Below are positions 9,105 through 17,468 of a stretch of DNA of 64,000 nt, piece after piece. This DNA comes from an uncultured Opitutia bacterium (GTDB taxonomy: Bacteria > Verrucomicrobiota > Verrucomicrobiia > Opitutales > UBA953), in assembly GCA_903855995.1 (NCBI GenBank), contig CAIOAN010000011.1:19896-83895 (forward strand), read 5' to 3'. The stretch's first letter is position 1. Each line of letters starts with the position of its first letter. A model generated the notes under the pieces. The model was not told the origin of the DNA. It was given only the letters and a program-made list of their open reading frames with translations, and did not search any database. Made by a program: the position numbers and the translations under genes.

Positions 9105-9186
9105 GGTAGGTTGGGGGAGTTGGGGAGGGAGGGACTTTTGGCAGGCGAGCGAGGGCGGTCAAGGCTGGGCGTCTAAACGGAGCCTT

Positions 9187-10476
9187 TTAAGGGACCAGTT
9201 CGCCGAGGACAAGGAGCCCGCCCGGGAAGAAATTCAGCGGGGCGAAGCGCTCGGGCTGATCGATGATATTCTTATTCTTGGCGAGGACCGCGGCCTTGTC
9301 GATCGGGTCAGCCAGAAGCTCGAGGCGCACGGTGTGGATGCCTTCGGGCAGATCCGTACCGACCGTGAAGGTGCTGAGGCGGTTGTAGGTGCAGTAAGCG
9401 TCGATGCGCTGGACATTATTCTGCTTCTTGCCGTCGAGGGTCACGCCCACTTTGCCGCCCGCGGGGCCGACGATGTCATAGACGGCACAATGGGTGCCCT
9501 TGAACTTGAATTCGATGCTCTGACCGGGCTGCGTCAACTTGACCATCGCGGGTAGCCGATTGGCCCAGCCCTTGGCGAAAGCATCGGTCTTCATGTCGGC
9601 GGCGACCAGCCCATCGGAAAGTTTCGCCGCGGTGATCGGCGCGAGGGTGGCGCGCTCGAAGTTCGCCGGATCGAGAGCGAGATTGCTCACGTGCGGCGCC
9701 GGTGCGTTGTTCGCGATGGCGAGGGCGGGCAGCGAGCGTACGATGGCCTGCGTATAGAGTACGTGACCGGTGGATTCATGCGGATGGACGCCGTCCGCCG
9801 CGAAGACGAGCTTGTCACCGGCAGCCTGCTTCTGCTCATCCGTCTTGGGCAGCGGCGACTTCCAGACAAGCTTGCCGGCCTTGGCGAGCTTCGCGACTTC
9901 CATGCCGAGGGCGATCGATGGGATGCCGTAGAATTCGGAGACCTTCTCCATCGCGCTCGCGGAGCGTTGCAACTTCCCTTCGAGCATTGCTGGCGAAAGC
10001 GCTTCAGTCAGGGTATAGACGAAACAGATGTCGCAGCTCGGATTGGCCTTCCAGGTCTGGCGCACGATGCCCTCCATGCAGCGGATGATACGCTGCGGAT
10101 CCGCACCGCCGTCGTTCACCGCGAATTCTACGAAGAGCAGGTCAGGGTTCTTGGAGAGGACATCCTGCTGGAGTCGAAAGACGCCGAGGTCCGAACCGGT
10201 GCCGCCAATCGCGGCGTTGATCTCGGTGAAGGTCGACTGCGGATAGGCCTTCTTGAAATGGGCGAGGGTCTGCACGCGCCAGCCGTTCTGCGCGGTGATC
10301 GAACCTCCGAGGTAACCAATCTTCAACTCGGCGCCGGTCGTCTGGGCCTTGAGGAAGAAATTCGGCAGGCCGCCGCGGGCGCGGACCTCCTGAGCGTCGA
10401 CCAAGGGATAGTCCTTGTCGGCAGCATGGCCGAGCACGGCGGCGCACAGCGCCAAGGCGGAGAAGAGCAGTCTCAT
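9187..10476 (-). CDS. SGNH/GDSL-type hydrolase, secreted
   Basis: A 429-residue SGNH-fold esterase-like protein with a signal peptide (residues 1-19, ending LGHAA). Block I reads GGSIT (residues 57-61), so the usual Asp before the nucleophile Ser59 is Gly. Block III (EFAVNDGG) and block V (DGVHPHESTGH) are present. Such proteins commonly remove acyl groups from polysaccharides. A C-terminal beta-rich domain (about 300-429) may bind carbohydrate. The reading frame opens further upstream, but the ATG at 10476 begins the signal peptide. It is first in the 6543-10476 same-strand cluster, 82 bp before the isomerase gene. Confidence 0.88.
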   Translation of the reverse strand: MRLLFSALALCAAVLGHAADKDYPLVDAQEVRARGGLPNFFLKAQTTGAELKIGYLGGSITAQNGWRVQTLAHFKKAYPQSTFTEINAAIGGTGSDLGVFRLQQDVLSKNPDLLFVEFAVNDGGADPQRIIRCMEGIVRQTWKANPSCDICFVYTLTEALSPAMLEGKLQRSASAMEKVSEFYGIPSIALGMEVAKLAKAGKLVWKSPLPKTDEQKQAAGDKLVFAADGVHPHESTGHVLYTQAIVRSLPALAIANNAPAPHVSNLALDPANFERATLAPITAAKLSDGLVAADMKTDAFAKGWANRLPAMVKLTQPGQSIEFKFKGTHCAVYDIVGPAGGKVGVTLDGKKQNNVQRIDAYCTYNRLSTFTVGTDLPEGIHTVRLELLADPIDKAAVLAKNKNIIDQPERFAPLNFFPGGLLVLGELVP

Positions 10477-10589
10477 GGGGTGTCTTATTAGACGTAAGGA
10501 AACCCCGCAGGTTCCAGCCAATTGGCAAAGCGGAACGAAAAAACGAAAGTCCGCCTTCCTTCCGAGGCGGAGACACGTAAGTTCATCGT

Positions 10590-11621
10590 ATGGATAACGT
10601 CACGCACGCCGCCCTGGGCATCGCCGCCGGTATCGCCGTGCATCGCCGCGGGGGGTCGATTTCCGCCGCCGCCGTCGCTGCCCTGCTCGCCGCCGAAGCC
10701 CCGGACCTCGACGTCTTCCTCCGTTCCGCCGACGACCCGCTCGAGGCCTTCCGCTGGCACCGCCACTTCACGCACAGCTTCGCCTTCATGCCCATCTGGG
10801 CCTTGCTCAGCGCATGGGTCACGACCCTCTTCTTCCATCGCCGTCACAACGTCGGTTGGCGCGAGCTCTTCCTACCGGGACTCGCCGGGGCGCTGACACA
10901 CCTGCTATGCGACGGCTGCACGAGCTACGGAACGATGCTCCTGTGGCCATTTACGGAAGTGCGCTACGCCTGGGACTGCCTACCCATCGTCGATCTCTTC
11001 GCCACCCTGCCTTTGCTGACCCTGGCCATCATGGCCTGGCGCAAGCATTCGCCCCGTCTCGCGACCTACGCCCTGCTCTGGTTCGCGGCCTACGCCGCGC
11101 TCGGCATGTGGCAGCATGCCCGCGCCGAACGCAGCCTCCGGACTTGGTTCGCGCAACGGAACATCGAACCGGAACGAGTCGCGATCAAACCGACGATCTC
11201 GAACCTCTTCGTCTGGCGAGCCATCTGGCTGAATGACGGGCGTTGGCAGGTCGCCGCCCTTCGCAACCTGCCGTTCACCGATACGCGCATGGTGGTCGGC
11301 GAAAGCCGCCCGGCCTGGTCGGCGACCTCCGTCGGTAATCCGCCGCCTTACTCCGAAGGTGCGCATATCATCGCCGACTTCTCGCGCTTCACGGGCGGAT
11401 GGAACACCTATGACGTCCAGCCTGGCGCCATCTTGGTCGGGGATATCCGCTTCGCGATGCTGCCGACCAGCAGCAAGCCGCTCTGGTCTGTCCGCTGCGC
11501 GCCTGGCGGCACCCGCGCCGACACCACGCTCATCATGGACCGCGGCCTGCAAGCCGGCGACTGGACCCGCTTCGGCGCCTTGCTCTCCGGCTCAGATTCC
11601 CGCTTCATCGTCACCAAGTAA
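10590..11621 (+). CDS. YdjM/DUF457-type membrane-bound metal-dependent hydrolase
   Basis: A 343-residue integral membrane protein. It begins MDNVTHAALGIAAG, the typical start of the YdjM/LexA-binding inner-membrane hydrolase family, and has a conserved acidic/His set (ADD..RWHRHFTHS around residues 46-62; HLLCDGCTSYGT around 104-115). Four to five hydrophobic segments fall between residues 68 and 175, followed by a long soluble C-terminal half. The family is predicted to be a zinc-type hydrolase but has no assigned substrate. The GH16 gene starts 1 bp after its stop, so the two are cotranscribed and probably translationally coupled. Confidence 0.85.
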   Translation: MDNVTHAALGIAAGIAVHRRGGSISAAAVAALLAAEAPDLDVFLRSADDPLEAFRWHRHFTHSFAFMPIWALLSAWVTTLFFHRRHNVGWRELFLPGLAGALTHLLCDGCTSYGTMLLWPFTEVRYAWDCLPIVDLFATLPLLTLAIMAWRKHSPRLATYALLWFAAYAALGMWQHARAERSLRTWFAQRNIEPERVAIKPTISNLFVWRAIWLNDGRWQVAALRNLPFTDTRMVVGESRPAWSATSVGNPPPYSEGAHIIADFSRFTGGWNTYDVQPGAILVGDIRFAMLPTSSKPLWSVRCAPGGTRADTTLIMDRGLQAGDWTRFGALLSGSDSRFIVTK

Positions 11622-11622
11622 C

Positions 11623-12390
11623 ATGCGTTCCCTGCTTCTTTTCCTCGCCGCCGCCGCGATGGGCTCCGAACCCTCGTTCAAGCTCGTGCTCGAAGATAAC
11701 TTCGACGGCACGGAACTGAACGCGAAGACCTGGAATATCGAAACGGGCAAGCGACGAGAATCCCTCAACTCGCCCAAAGCCGTCGACGTGAAGGATGGGG
11801 TGCTCAAAATCACGACCTGGACGGATACGGATAACACGACATACTGCGGCTTCGTCACTTCGCGCAAGAAGTTCGCCCTCGTCGCCGGCAAGACCGAAGC
11901 CCGCTGCCGCTTCTCCGTCCAGCCCGGCACCCAGATCGCCTTCTGGGCCCAGTCGATGACCTACGGAAAATCGGGCAAAGCCGAGGCCGCCGCGGAAGAC
12001 GGCGTCGAGATCGATATCCTCGAGACCACCGGACTCAAAAAAGGTGGTTATCAATCGGTGCTCCACTGGGGGCCTTATAAATCACCCACGGAAAAGAAGA
12101 GCAGCTCCGTGCAGCATCCGGCCGCCGTGGGCGGCGAATGGCACGACTATGGCGTCGAATGGGATGCCACCGGCTACCGCTTCACCTTCGACGGCAAAAT
12201 CGCCTGGACCGATGCGAAATGCCCGGGCTCCAAGGCTCCGGAGTTCCTGCTGCTGACCAGTGAATCCAATATCAAGAGCTGGAACGGCGAACGCCCAAAA
12301 GAAGGCTACGGATCGAAAGAGGCCTCGAAGAACACCTTCGAGATCGACTGGGTGAAAGCCTGGGAGCGGACGACGCCCGGCGCGAAATAA
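11623..12390 (+). CDS. Glycoside hydrolase family 16 protein
   Basis: A 255-residue secreted endoglycosidase with a short signal peptide (about 1-15). It shows the GH16 opening VLEDNFDGTELNAKTWNIE and the catalytic motif EIDILE, with Glu129 as nucleophile, Asp131 as assistant and Glu134 as acid/base. GH16 enzymes cut beta-1,3/1,4-glucans, agar, carrageenan or porphyran; the present sequence does not fix the substrate. The start is the ATG at 11623, directly after the preceding stop codon. It converges with the tonB-like gene with a 1 bp gap and no visible terminator. Confidence 0.92.
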   Translation: MRSLLLFLAAAAMGSEPSFKLVLEDNFDGTELNAKTWNIETGKRRESLNSPKAVDVKDGVLKITTWTDTDNTTYCGFVTSRKKFALVAGKTEARCRFSVQPGTQIAFWAQSMTYGKSGKAEAAAEDGVEIDILETTGLKKGGYQSVLHWGPYKSPTEKKSSSVQHPAAVGGEWHDYGVEWDATGYRFTFDGKIAWTDAKCPGSKAPEFLLLTSESNIKSWNGERPKEGYGSKEASKNTFEIDWVKAWERTTPGAK

Positions 12391-12391
12391 C

Positions 12392-13012
12392 TCAGCGCAG
12401 CTCGAAGCGGTAAGTTGCCAGCGCCTCGGCCGTGACCGGGGTGCCGTTACGGACCGCCCCCGTGAACCGCGACGACCGCGCGGCGGCCAGCGCCGCCTCG
12501 TCGAGCCAGCGACTTCCGGAACTGCGGATCAACTCGACGCGGTCGACTTCGCCTCGGGGCGTCAGCGTGATCTTCACGCTAACCTCACCTTCGGCTCCGG
12601 CCCGGCGGGCACGCTCAGGATAAGCAGGCTCTTGCCGATGTTCAAAAGCGGGGGCGGTATAAGATTCCGCGACCGGCACCGCGACGGCGACCGGCGCGGG
12701 GGTGGCAGCAGCGGCCAGGGAAGCAGCGGAGGGGGCGGAAATCGCCGGCGAGGGCGCCGCCCCAGCCGCTAAGGGGGTCGTGTTATATTTAACCGGCGCG
12801 ATTTCCGGCACACCTGCGCCGACGGCGACGCCCGCCTTCACTTCACCGGGCAAGGCAATCGGTTCAGCCACCAAGGAGATCATCAGGACGCCGCCTTCGC
12901 GGGAAGGCTCGGGGCCGCGGCCGGAGCCGCCCGCCCAAACCGCTGCGAGGGCCGCGAGGTGGACCGTGGCCACGGCACTCCAGATCAGGCGATGTCGGCG
13001 GCTTTCAGTCAC
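12392..13012 (-). CDS. TonB family energy-transducer protein
   Basis: A 206-residue inner-membrane-anchored protein. It has one N-terminal transmembrane segment (about residues 10-27), a long Ala/Pro-rich periplasm-spanning region (about 40-125), and a C-terminal TonB domain (about 125-206) with the family segment YPERARRAGAEGEVSVKITLTPRGEV. TonB proteins pass the energy of ExbB/ExbD to outer-membrane receptors. No exbB, exbD or receptor gene is adjacent, so the partner is unknown. Translation starts at GTG (13012), since no ATG precedes the membrane segment. Confidence 0.88.
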   Translation of the reverse strand: MTESRRHRLIWSAVATVHLAALAAVWAGGSGRGPEPSREGGVLMISLVAEPIALPGEVKAGVAVGAGVPEIAPVKYNTTPLAAGAAPSPAISAPSAASLAAAATPAPVAVAVPVAESYTAPAFEHRQEPAYPERARRAGAEGEVSVKITLTPRGEVDRVELIRSSGSRWLDEAALAAARSSRFTGAVRNGTPVTAEALATYRFELR

Positions 13013-13059
13013 GCTGGCAGAGTCGGCCCGCCCCCTTGATCAGTCAAGAACAGGGCGTG

Positions 13060-13548
13060 TCATTTCGATAGGTCCGGCGGCACCATCCACAGCAGACTCC
13101 AGCTGCCATAGGGTCGGAGACGGGTTGGCTTGGCCGTCCGCTCGAGTGCCAGCAACCCCGCCTTGCGGAAGCGGACGGCCTGATCGCCGTCGGGCAGGCC
13201 GAGCAGGACAGCGGCCAACGCAGCGAGGTGAGGATTGTGACCGACTAGTAGCCGGCTGTGCCGGGCCTTCGCCAACTGGAGCGCCGTGCCCCGTGGATCA
13301 TGTTCTGGCTCGAGTCCGGCCAGCACCTTGAGCGGCAGGTCCGAACGGGTGGCGATCTTGAGCAATTGTGCCGTCCGCACCGCGCGCACCAGCGGGCTGT
13401 GCTCGATGGCCGCAACCGTTTCGAGCGGAATACGCCCCGCGCCCTTGGCCAGATCGGCGACCTGGCGCTGCCCGCGCGGCGTCAAATCGCGCGACGCATC
13501 GGGCTCGCCCGGGACGGCCTCGGCATGACGGAGCAGGAAAACGCGCAT
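13060..13548 (-). CDS. SixA-type histidine phosphatase
   Basis: A 162-residue member of the histidine phosphatase (phosphoglycerate-mutase-like) superfamily. The catalytic RHG-type motif is at the very start (LLRHAEA, Arg7 and His8), with a second motif VGHNPH (His near 103). SixA proteins dephosphorylate phosphohistidine, for example on HPr-like or ArcB-like proteins. An HPr gene lies about 11 kb away, but no direct link is shown. The ATG at 13548 starts three residues before the beta strand that leads into the RH motif, which is normal for this family. It diverges from the D,D-carboxypeptidase gene. Confidence 0.88.
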   Translation of the reverse strand: MRVFLLRHAEAVPGEPDASRDLTPRGQRQVADLAKGAGRIPLETVAAIEHSPLVRAVRTAQLLKIATRSDLPLKVLAGLEPEHDPRGTALQLAKARHSRLLVGHNPHLAALAAVLLGLPDGDQAVRFRKAGLLALERTAKPTRLRPYGSWSLLWMVPPDLSK

Positions 13549-13624
13549 GCCCCTCAATGTGCCGGATAATAATATTTATGCAAATCGGTCTTGCCCCGAC
13601 GCGCCGGGCGGCGACCAATCGCGC

Positions 13625-14608
13625 GTGCGCTTCACCACGGCCGCCGCCCTGCTCCTCAGCCTAATCCAGCCAGCGGGCGCCGTCGTCACGACGCGCTACT
13701 CCGACGCCGGGATGACCATCAGTGGCGCCATCTGCCTCGACGCCGCCACGGGCGCGGTGCTTGCGGAGAACAAGGCCGATTGGCCGGGGCATCCGGCGAG
13801 CGTCACCAAGCTGATGACTTTCCTCCTGGTGCTGGAGGATATCCGCGACCACAAGATCACGCTCGGCAGCCGCGTGAATATCGGCCGAGAGCCCTCCCGC
13901 GAGATTGGCTCGCGCGTCGGGCTTTCACCGCAGGAGAACTTCTCCATCGAAGAACTGCTCTTCGCTCTGATGCTGCAATCCGCGAACGACGCTGCCGTGG
14001 CGCTAGCCGTCGACCGCGAAGGGACTACCTCCGCCTTCGTCGCCCGCATGAATCGCCGCGCCGCCGAACTCGGTATGAGCCGCACCCACTACGTCACCCC
14101 TAATGGCATGACCCAAGGGCGCGGCCCGCATGATGACTCGACCGCCCGCGACCTCGGTAAACTCTGCGTGGCCATCTGTAGGCTTCCCGAGGCCCTGCGC
14201 TTCACCAGCACCAAGACGTATACCTTCCGGCGCCCGCTCCGCCCGATGGACCTCACGAACCATAATCACCTCCTCACGCTGTACCCGGGCTGCGATGGAT
14301 TAAAGACCGGATGGACCCAGGCGGCCAACGCCTCGATCGCCACTACGGCCAAAGAGGGCGAACGGCGCGTCATCGCCGTCGTCCTTGGCTGTGATAGCCC
14401 CGGGGGGGCCAAGGCCGCCCAGCGTCTCCGCGACAAACTGGCGGCCGACCTGATGACCGAAGGGCTCAGTAAGTTAAAGCAGATCGAAGCAGGAAAACCG
14501 AAGGCCGTCCCGCAGACCGCCACGGTGGCTCCCACGGCTAAAAAAGCCGTAATCGCCCGCAAAGAGCCAGATTTCTGGGATTGGCTGGGGGATTTGTTTA
14601 GCTTCTAA
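13625..14608 (+). CDS. D-alanyl-D-alanine carboxypeptidase (PBP5/6-like)
   Basis: A periplasmic penicillin-binding protein that trims the terminal D-Ala of peptidoglycan stem peptides. With the GTG at 13625 as start it has 327 residues, and the signal peptide (residues 1-19, ending QPAGA) comes first. All three active-site motifs are visible: SVTK (nucleophile Ser59, Lys62), SAN (119-121) and KTG (227-229). An in-frame ATG at 13547 is possible, but it would place 26 polar residues before the signal peptide and overlap the start of the divergent SixA gene, so I prefer the GTG. The C-terminal domain is short, without the amphipathic anchor of E. coli PBP5. Confidence 0.92.
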   Translation: MRFTTAAALLLSLIQPAGAVVTTRYSDAGMTISGAICLDAATGAVLAENKADWPGHPASVTKLMTFLLVLEDIRDHKITLGSRVNIGREPSREIGSRVGLSPQENFSIEELLFALMLQSANDAAVALAVDREGTTSAFVARMNRRAAELGMSRTHYVTPNGMTQGRGPHDDSTARDLGKLCVAICRLPEALRFTSTKTYTFRRPLRPMDLTNHNHLLTLYPGCDGLKTGWTQAANASIATTAKEGERRVIAVVLGCDSPGGAKAAQRLRDKLAADLMTEGLSKLKQIEAGKPKAVPQTATVAPTAKKAVIARKEPDFWDWLGDLFSF

Positions 14609-14639
14609 ACCCCAGCCAGAAGGGGGTAGAAAGAAGTAG

Positions 14640-14653
14640 TGAACATTTGTTCA
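14640..14653. promoter_or_regulatory. Candidate LexA/SOS box upstream of recA
   Basis: The 14-base palindrome TGAACATTTGTTCA, with GAAC-N4-GTTC at its core, lies 55 bp before the recA start codon. It has the form of the Gram-positive-type LexA operator. Position and symmetry support SOS control of recA. LexA itself is not in the window. Confidence 0.65.
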
Positions 14654-14708
14654 TTTTGCTTGCAAGGGAGCCCGCGGTGGGCAGTTTCCCTCCTGCATAC
14701 CCAACGCT

Positions 14709-15791
14709 ATGTCCGCCAAATCCGAACCCACCGCTAAGGAAAAATCTGCCACCCAGGCAGCCGAGAAGAAGACCCTCGATCTGGCTCTCTCCGCCATCAA
14801 CAAGCAGTATGGCGACGGCACCCTGATGCGCATGGGAGACGCGACCAAGATGCAGGTCTCGTCCGTCTCCACTGGCTCGGTCGCCATCGACCTTGCCCTC
14901 GGCGTCGGCGGCCTCCCCCGCGGACGTATCGTCGAGATCTTCGGCCCGGAGTCCTCGGGTAAGACGACCCTCTGTCTCTCCATCATCGCCGAAATCCAGC
15001 GCCAAGGCGGCAATGCCGTCTTCGTCGACGTCGAGCACGCCCTCGACCCTCGCTACTCTAAGGTGGTCGGCGTCGACCTCGACAACCTTCTGGTATCCCA
15101 GCCGGAATCCGGCGAAGACGCCCTCAATATCGTTGAAACCCTTATCCGCTCCGGCGCCGTTGACGTGGTTGTCATCGACTCCGTGGCCGCCCTGGTTTCA
15201 AAGCAGGAACTCGACGGCCAGATGGGCGACGCCACCGTCGGCGTCCAAGCCCGTATGATGAGCCAGGCGATGCGCCGCCTCACGGCCGCGATCAGCCGCA
15301 CGAACTGTATCTGTATCTTCACGAATCAGATTCGCGAAAAGATTGGCGTGATGTTCGGCAGCCCCGAGACCACTCCCGGCGGCCGCGCCCTGAAGTTCTT
15401 CTCCTCCGTCCGCATCGACATTCGTCGCATCGGCCAAATCAAGGAGCCTTCCGGCAAGGTCATCGGCAACCGCACCAAGGTGAAGGTCGTGAAGAACAAG
15501 GTCGCTCCTCCCTTCACGGAGTGCGAGTTCGACATCATGTACACTGAAGGCATCTCGCGCAGCGGCTCGGTCCTCGACCTCGGTATCGAACATAAGATTC
15601 TCGAGAAGAAGGGCGCTTGGATCGCCTATAACGGTCAGCTCATCGGCCAGGGCCGCGAAGCCGCCAAGGATTACCTGATCAAGAACCCCAAGGTCCTGGA
15701 AGAAATCCAGAAGATCATCATGGAGAAGGTCCAGGTCGTCGGTGGCATGACCCTCGGCGTCGGCGTCGCCGATAACGTGACCGTCGAATAA
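14709..15791 (+). CDS. recA: Recombinase RecA
   Basis: A 360-residue DNA strand-exchange ATPase that also acts as LexA co-protease in the SOS response. The Walker A motif GPESSGKTT is at residues 80-88, followed by the Walker B region VVIDSVAAL, the L1 loop ([16 protein letters not shown]) and the L2 loop ([29 protein letters not shown]), all in the normal order. An N-terminal Lys/Glu/Ala-rich extension of about 20 residues precedes the core. The gene is monocistronic, with its own upstream palindrome (14640-14653) and a strong terminator downstream. Confidence 0.98.
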   Translation: MSAKSEPTAKEKSATQAAEKKTLDLALSAINKQYGDGTLMRMGDATKMQVSSVSTGSVAIDLALGVGGLPRGRIVEIFGPESSGKTTLCLSIIAEIQRQGGNAVFVDVEHALDPRYSKVVGVDLDNLLVSQPESGEDALNIVETLIRSGAVDVVVIDSVAALVSKQELDGQMGDATVGVQARMMSQAMRRLTAAISRTNCICIFTNQIREKIGVMFGSPETTPGGRALKFFSSVRIDIRRIGQIKEPSGKVIGNRTKVKVVKNKVAPPFTECEFDIMYTEGISRSGSVLDLGIEHKILEKKGAWIAYNGQLIGQGREAAKDYLIKNPKVLEEIQKIIMEKVQVVGGMTLGVGVADNVTVE

Positions 15792-15818
15792 TCAATCGTT
15801 GTTGGCTAGCCATAGCCC

Positions 15819-15846
15819 GGGCCGCACGAAAGTGCGGCCCGTTTCA
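15819..15846 (+). terminator. Rho-independent terminator of recA
   Basis: Perfect 9 bp stem GGGCCGCAC / GTGCGGCCC closed by a GAAA tetraloop and followed by GTTTC. The T tract is short, but the hairpin is very stable and sits 27 bp after the recA stop codon. Confidence 0.78.
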
Positions 15847-15860
15847 TTGGCGGAGTGCGC

Positions 15861-17159
15861 CTAGCGCACCTCTTCAACCTTGAGGGTGGAATTCACCGGC
15901 TTAATCGCGGCCTTCAAGGCAGCGGCCAGGCGATCGAACTCCACCTGCGAACTCTTCGCGACGGCTTCCATGTCCTTCTTGGCTTCAGGGCTGCGGAAGA
16001 GGGTCTTGATCTGCTTGGTCTCGTAGGCCTGCTTCTCGACCACGGCCTTCCAGATTTCGGCAAACGTCGCCGAGGTCGGATTCTTCGGGAACTCAACGGC
16101 AAGATTCACGCCCTTGGTCAGCTGCTCGGCGGTGAAGACCTTGGCGTCAGCACCCCAGGTGACCTGTACTTTAGCCGATTTAGCGCCGGTGACTTTAAGC
16201 GTGAGGCGATTCAACTTTCGCTGGAAATCAGCAAGCTCCACACCGGCGGCAATGGTGTCGTCCTTGGAGATATCGCCGGCCTCAAAAGAGAACGGGAGGC
16301 GGAAACTGCGCAATGAGACGACCCCGCCCTCATACTTCATGATACGCTGGCCTTCGCGGGCCGCGGCCTTGCCGGCGGCGAGGTCGACATTGATCTGCCC
16401 CACGTCGCCGCGCAGGCCGAGGCCTTCCAGGTAAGCCGTCGCCATCATGACGTGGCCAGCCCAGCCAGGGTGCACGCCGTCGTTACCCTCGAGTTTGAAG
16501 CCCGCACCGAACTTGGCACGCGATTCATAACCCTTGAGCAGCATCGGCCAGTAGACATCGGCGAAGGAGACGCCCTCGGCCTTGGCGACCTCAATGTCGA
16601 TGTTGCGGAAATTAAGCAGAGCGAGATTGAGGGTCTCCCAGGTTCCCTTGGCGGACTTCACCCACGGCGGGACGGAGTGAATCGTGCCCGAGGAACCGAG
16701 CACGACGCGGGCGCCGGCGTCCTTGAACTTTCGGACGACCGCCGTCTGGTTCTGGCGATAGGTTTCCGCGATGGCATCATCCTTGGGCACGTAACGGAAG
16801 TCGTTCATCCCGTAGCAGGTCGTGGCGATCGTCGGCTTGAAGCGCAGGACGTCGTTATCCATGCGCTTCAGAAAACCGCCGGCCTGCTCGCCGCTCCAGC
16901 CGTACTGGCGGACCGTGACATGCAGATCGGAACGAGCGGCGACGATATAAGCCTCCATGAGGACGCTGTATTTCTTCTGCTCGGTGATGGAGTCGCCACA
17001 GATCGCGAGCCGGTCCTCTTTCTGCAGCAGCACGCTGGTGGTCGCCGGTGCCTGCAGGCCGACATAATCAGCCGGTACGCTGTCCGGCCGAGCCTGATAC
17101 TGCTGGCAACCGATTAAGGCAGCCGAAAGGAGAAGAATAAGCACGCGGGGGTTTCGCAT
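15861..17159 (-). CDS. SGNH/GDSL hydrolase lipoprotein
   Basis: A 432-residue SGNH-fold esterase-like protein. The N-terminus is a lipoprotein signal with lipobox LIGC (Cys18), so it is likely anchored to a membrane facing the periplasm. Block I is GDSIT (residues 55-59, nucleophile Ser57), block III is YGMND, and block V is DGVHPGWAGH with the catalytic Asp/His. The C-terminal 150 residues form a separate, probably beta/alpha accessory region. It resembles acetylxylan-esterase-like hydrolases found in polysaccharide-degrading PVC bacteria. Unlike the relative at 9187-10476, it keeps the canonical GDS. It stands alone, between the recA terminator and a gene-poor stretch. Confidence 0.88.
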   Translation of the reverse strand: MRNPRVLILLLSAALIGCQQYQARPDSVPADYVGLQAPATTSVLLQKEDRLAICGDSITEQKKYSVLMEAYIVAARSDLHVTVRQYGWSGEQAGGFLKRMDNDVLRFKPTIATTCYGMNDFRYVPKDDAIAETYRQNQTAVVRKFKDAGARVVLGSSGTIHSVPPWVKSAKGTWETLNLALLNFRNIDIEVAKAEGVSFADVYWPMLLKGYESRAKFGAGFKLEGNDGVHPGWAGHVMMATAYLEGLGLRGDVGQINVDLAAGKAAAREGQRIMKYEGGVVSLRSFRLPFSFEAGDISKDDTIAAGVELADFQRKLNRLTLKVTGAKSAKVQVTWGADAKVFTAEQLTKGVNLAVEFPKNPTSATFAEIWKAVVEKQAYETKQIKTLFRSPEAKKDMEAVAKSSQVEFDRLAAALKAAIKPVNSTLKVEEVR

Positions 17160-17468
17160 GCCGTCGTTGTAGGCCGACCCCGAGGGAAATCTATCCTGTT
17201 CTACCCACCCGCTTGCTTTTTAAGGACAAATGAGTCATATTAATCCTCCCCTGCAGTGTTCGACACCCGCGGCAGCCTCCCTTCCCTACGAACATAATAT
17301 ACGGGAGGTGCGACCCGACCGGCCTCGTCCGAGCCGTGGCAACGTACCGCCCACCTAAATCCAGGAAAAAGTGGAGCTCCAATCGGAACCGGCACAGGCG
17401 GGGGACCTTTTAAAACAAACAGGCGGCGGAATCATCCGCCGCCTGTTTGCTCGTTGATTACCCGAAGC
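17160..17468. other. Gene-free interval between two leftward genes
   Basis: 309 bases with no convincing gene. A 63-codon frame at 17191-17382 has no family signal or plausible start context. The interval should contain the promoter of the SGNH lipoprotein gene; an AT-rich segment near 17290-17300 (CATAATATACG on the + strand) could supply a -10 element. It also holds the terminator at 17411-17449. Nothing else was recognised. Confidence 0.5.
17411..17449 (-). terminator. Strong hairpin terminator after the DUF1552 gene
   Basis: Perfect 15 bp inverted repeat CAAACAGGCGGCGGA / TCCGCCGCCTGTTTG with a 4-base loop. On the minus strand it runs into TTTT, as expected for termination of the leftward DUF1592/DUF1552 transcript. 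Confidence 0.88.

Noticed and set aside
14583..14617. Inverted repeat GGCTGGGG / CCCCAGCC at the end of the carboxypeptidase gene as a terminator
   Set aside because: The loop is 19 bases, part of the stem is coding, and no T run follows.
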